Shown here: positions 62,873-64,000 of the stretch, piece by piece
Position numbering within the stretch: the stretch's first letter is position 1
Layout of the letters: every line of letters begins with the position of its first letter
Assembly (NCBI RefSeq): GCF_004135605.1
Contig: NZ_SDPT01000002.1
Span: forward strand, 930,001-994,000
Origin: Sphingomonas desiccabilis
GTDB taxonomy: Bacteria; Pseudomonadota; Alphaproteobacteria; Sphingomonadales; Sphingomonadaceae
Direction: 5' to 3'
DNA: 64,000 nucleotides
The notes under the pieces: generated by a model
Database searches by the model: none
The model's input: the letters and a program-made list of their open reading frames with translations, nothing else
Told to the model about the DNA's origin: nothing
Position numbers and translations under genes: made by a program

Positions 62873-63859
62873 TCAGCGGCCGTAGATACGGTCGAGCACC
62901 TCGGCACTGCGCACCAGTTCCTCGGCATCCTCGGCGAAGTGCCGGGAATGGGCCAGCCGCTCGGCCCAGTCTGCCGCGGCACGACCGCCCCAGGCGTCGG
63001 GTGGATCGGCCAGCAGACTGCGCGCCGTGCCGTCGAATCGCTCGGCGCGGAAATCGTAGAAGGAGCCGTCCAGGTTGCGGAGCGCGGCGGCGCCCCCGGT
63101 TCCGTAGAAGCTCGCCTCGATCACCGCATCCTGGCCTGCGGGCAGGCGCCAGGAGCAGGCGAGCCGAACCACGGTACCCTCGGCGAGGAGCAGCGTAGCG
63201 ACGGCATAGTCCTCGACCTGGCTTTGCGGGTCGGCAAGCGGCTGTCCGCCGCTCGACAGGTGCGAGGTAACTTCCACGACCTCGGGGAAGCCGAGCGTCC
63301 AGAGCGCCAGGTCGACCAGATGCACGCCCAGATCCATCACGCAGCCGCCGCCCGACAGCGCGGGATCGTAGAACCACGGCTTGTCCGGGCCGTAAGCGTT
63401 GTGAAAGGTCAGGTCGATCGCATGGACATGACCGAGCGACCCGTCCCGTACGAGCGGCGCGATCGCCTGCATGGCCGCGGTGAAGCGATAGGAGAAGTCC
63501 ACCGACAGCAGCCGGTCGGCACGGCGCGCGGCATCGACCACCGCCCGCGCCTCGGCGGCGCTGCGGCCGAGCGGCTTCTGGCAGAAAACCGCGCAGCCGG
63601 CCTCCAGCGCATGGATGGACTGCGCCGCGTGCAACGCGCTCGGCGTGGCGATCACCACCCCGTCGAGCCCGAGCGCCAGCATCGCGTCGAGCGAGTCGAC
63701 CACCGCTGCGTCGGGCGCGAGCTTGCGCGCTTCCGCCACCATCTCGGGCGAGGGATCGCTGATCGCCGCCGCCTCGACCGTGCCGGTGGCGAGCATCGCC
63801 TCCATGCGGTGGCGGCCGATCCAGCCGACGCCCAAGAAGCCGAGCTTCGGGCCGGTCAT
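62873..63859 (-). CDS. Gfo/Idh/MocA-family oxidoreductase
   Basis: A 328-residue NAD(P)-dependent dehydrogenase. The Rossmann motif is LGFLGVGWIGRHRM, the typical EKP motif appears as QKPLGRSA, and the active site His lies in GGGCVMDLGVHLVDLALW. The family acts on sugars, cyclitols or similar. The start overlaps the stop of the upstream alcohol dehydrogenase by 4 bp, so the pair acts on one pathway; the substrate is unknown. Confidence 0.9.
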   Translation of the reverse strand: MTGPKLGFLGVGWIGRHRMEAMLATGTVEAAAISDPSPEMVAEARKLAPDAAVVDSLDAMLALGLDGVVIATPSALHAAQSIHALEAGCAVFCQKPLGRSAAEARAVVDAARRADRLLSVDFSYRFTAAMQAIAPLVRDGSLGHVHAIDLTFHNAYGPDKPWFYDPALSGGGCVMDLGVHLVDLALWTLGFPEVVEVTSHLSSGGQPLADPQSQVEDYAVATLLLAEGTVVRLACSWRLPAGQDAVIEASFYGTGGAAALRNLDGSFYDFRAERFDGTARSLLADPPDAWGGRAAADWAERLAHSRHFAEDAEELVRSAEVLDRIYGR

Positions 63860-64000
63860 GCCGGCTCTCCGAACGTCACCAGCGCCTTCACGAAGCCGTC
63901 GGGCTTGTCGCGCGTCGCGAACAGCGCCTCGTCCAGCCGGTCGAGCGCATAGCGGTGGGTGTAGAGCGGTGTCGGGTCAAGTCGTCCGGACGCCACCGCC
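63856..64000 (-). CDS. zinc-type alcohol dehydrogenase, C-terminal fragment (5' end outside window)
   Basis: The last 47 residues of a medium-chain dehydrogenase: LDPTPLYTHRYALDRLDEAL and KPDGFVKALVTF, the standard C-terminal helix and strand of MDR enzymes. It precedes the Gfo/Idh/MocA gene with a 4-bp overlap. Substrate unknown. Confidence 0.75.
   Translation of the reverse strand, partial: AVASGRLDPTPLYTHRYALDRLDEALFATRDKPDGFVKALVTFGEPA

Overview
The window is high-GC, densely packed DNA from an aerobic alphaproteobacterium, most likely a sphingomonad. The evidence is two large TonB-dependent receptors, a protocatechuate 4,5-cleavage (lig) gene set, a ferA/ferB pair of the Sphingobium type, and many ATGA-type gene overlaps. 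I see no rRNA, tRNA, CRISPR array, insertion sequence or integrase. The window edges cut a TonB receptor (left) and an alcohol dehydrogenase (right).

Region 1 (1-26 kb) is a plant-phenolic catabolic island. A LacI-type regulator sits between a leftward P450-CapA-transporter-TonB receptor operon and two exported alpha/beta hydrolases. The near-identical operator TGAAAGCGCTTGCA recurs four times, next to the regulator, both hydrolases and an aldehyde dehydrogenase. Next come a hydroxycinnamoyl-CoA hydratase-lyase (ferB), an ADP-forming CoA ligase (ferA), an aromatic-acid MFS transporter, a MarR regulator, a vanA-like Rieske demethylase with an FAD reductase, pobA, ligC-ligB-ligA, a LysR regulator with two helix-turn-helix domains, ligK and ligU. 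Together they can take ferulate and p-coumarate through vanillate or 4-hydroxybenzoate to protocatechuate and then towards pyruvate and oxaloacetate. The ligI and ligJ steps are absent from the window.

Region 2 (25.7-36.3 kb) is an eight-gene leftward operon whose genes all overlap or abut: TRAP transporter dctQ-dctM-dctP, three class III CoA-transferases, a fused double HgdB/BcrC-like dehydratase that has lost its usual Fe-S cysteines, and a second CapA-like protein. A divergent MarR gene probably controls it. This is the best candidate for an undescribed pathway.

Region 3 (36.3-41 kb) holds a CocE/NonD-type exported hydrolase followed by a complete TonB receptor. Region 4 (41-51.6 kb) is a run of small accessory and stress-type genes: SGNH hydrolase, DUF4267, a Tat-type SDR, an epoxide-hydrolase-like protein, a second SDR, DUF72, a glutamine amidotransferase, a HAD phosphatase, a formate/nitrite-type transporter, a CxxCH miniprotein with a DUF2243 protein, a glutaredoxin and a patatin.

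Region 5 (51.6-56.5 kb) is a four-gene operon made of a large alpha/alpha-toroid-like protein and an SDR-MDR-SDR dehydrogenase trio, probably for an unidentified sugar or polyol. Region 6 (56.5-64 kb) carries a TspO-like protein, a MipA-like porin with a G8 tract, a Nudix-DUF47 fusion with a Pit phosphate transporter, a frameshifted SGNH hydrolase, a MerC protein, a bestrophin and a Gfo/Idh/MocA oxidoreductase. All functional calls rest on reading motifs and context by eye; no database search was run.
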